DNA of 32,925 nucleotides, taken from assembly GCF_025515455.1 (NCBI RefSeq), contig NZ_JAOPHP010000010.1, positions 1-32,925 of the forward strand, given 5' to 3'. The position numbers and the translations under genes are program-made. The notes beneath the pieces are model-generated. The model was given only the letters and a program-made list of their open reading frames with translations, searched no databases and was not told the DNA's origin. Shown piece by piece: positions 32,800-32,925 of this stretch. The number at the start of each line of letters is the position of its first letter. The stretch's first letter is position 1. The stretch is from Mycoplasma sp. CSL7503-lung. GTDB lineage: Bacteria; Bacillota_I; Bacilli_A; Mycoplasmatales; Metamycoplasmataceae.

Positions 32800-32925
32800 C
32801 TAAAATGAAATATCAAGTGCAACACTTTCGTGCTTGGTATTTTTATTATATCTTAACGATCTAAAAAAATCTAAAATTTTACTTAAAAAATCAATATTAT
32901 TACTTTGTTTTCAATATCAAAAGTT
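32800..32925 (-). CDS. C-terminal end of a protein of unknown function (partial)
   Basis: A 41-codon open frame reaches the window edge and ends with TAG. Two UGA(Trp) codons occur in FWYW, so a standard-code search misses it. The visible tail reads SNNIDFLSKILDFFRSL and ends ESVALDISF. It is helical and mixed hydrophobic/basic, with no recognisable domain. Support for a real gene is the strong terminator directly after the stop and same-strand organisation with lysS. The family cannot be named from so little. Confidence 0.55.

Overview
The window comes from an AT-rich mollicute that reads UGA as tryptophan. It carries a tRNA-Trp with a UCA anticodon, and about twenty genes stay open only if UGA is read through. 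Short operons, single -10 boxes (TATAAT), poly-Asn/Lys lipoproteins and gene families such as DUF31 serine proteases and S41 lipoproteins suggest a Mycoplasmopsis (M. hominis group) mycoplasma. The genus is inferred from gene content, not proven.

Layout. 1-5350 (minus strand): tRNA-Trp(UCA); a trigger-factor-related chaperone followed by a luciferase-like flavin oxidoreductase; a probable DEDD-type nuclease of unknown role; and the ribosomal operon rpsP-trmD-rplS, without rimM. 5355-16965 (minus): two very large surface proteases on either side of tuf. The first is a 1393-residue DUF31/MIP-like trypsin-fold lipoprotein. The second is a 1929-residue M26/Zmp-like zinc metalloprotease with HExxH, six N-terminal beta repeats and a FIVAR-like segment. 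17082-19646: parC. 19910-20737: a coiled-coil lipoprotein. 20738-21218: an AT-only divergent intergenic region. 21219-26563 (plus): a 37-residue very basic microprotein with its own terminator, then the compact replication/repair operon dnaX-ybaB-recR-tmk-holB-rsmI. 26568-32604 (minus): the operon lysS - alpha/beta hydrolase - two tandem S41 lipoproteins, converging on rsmI through one shared terminator. The right edge holds the 3' end of another minus-strand gene.

How it fits together. The housekeeping genes (translation, topoisomerase IV, clamp loader, RecR, dTMP kinase) are ordinary. The accessory theme is surface proteolysis and hydrolysis: four predicted surface proteases and a lipase-like hydrolase lie within 25 kb. 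Two of the proteases belong to unrelated families known for cleaving host immunoglobulins (MIP and M26), so this block is a candidate antibody-degradation locus. The paired S41 proteins share an EF-hand-like acidic loop and lack the usual S41 catalytic lysine, which may mark an unusual subfamily. No CRISPR array, insertion sequence or prophage was seen.
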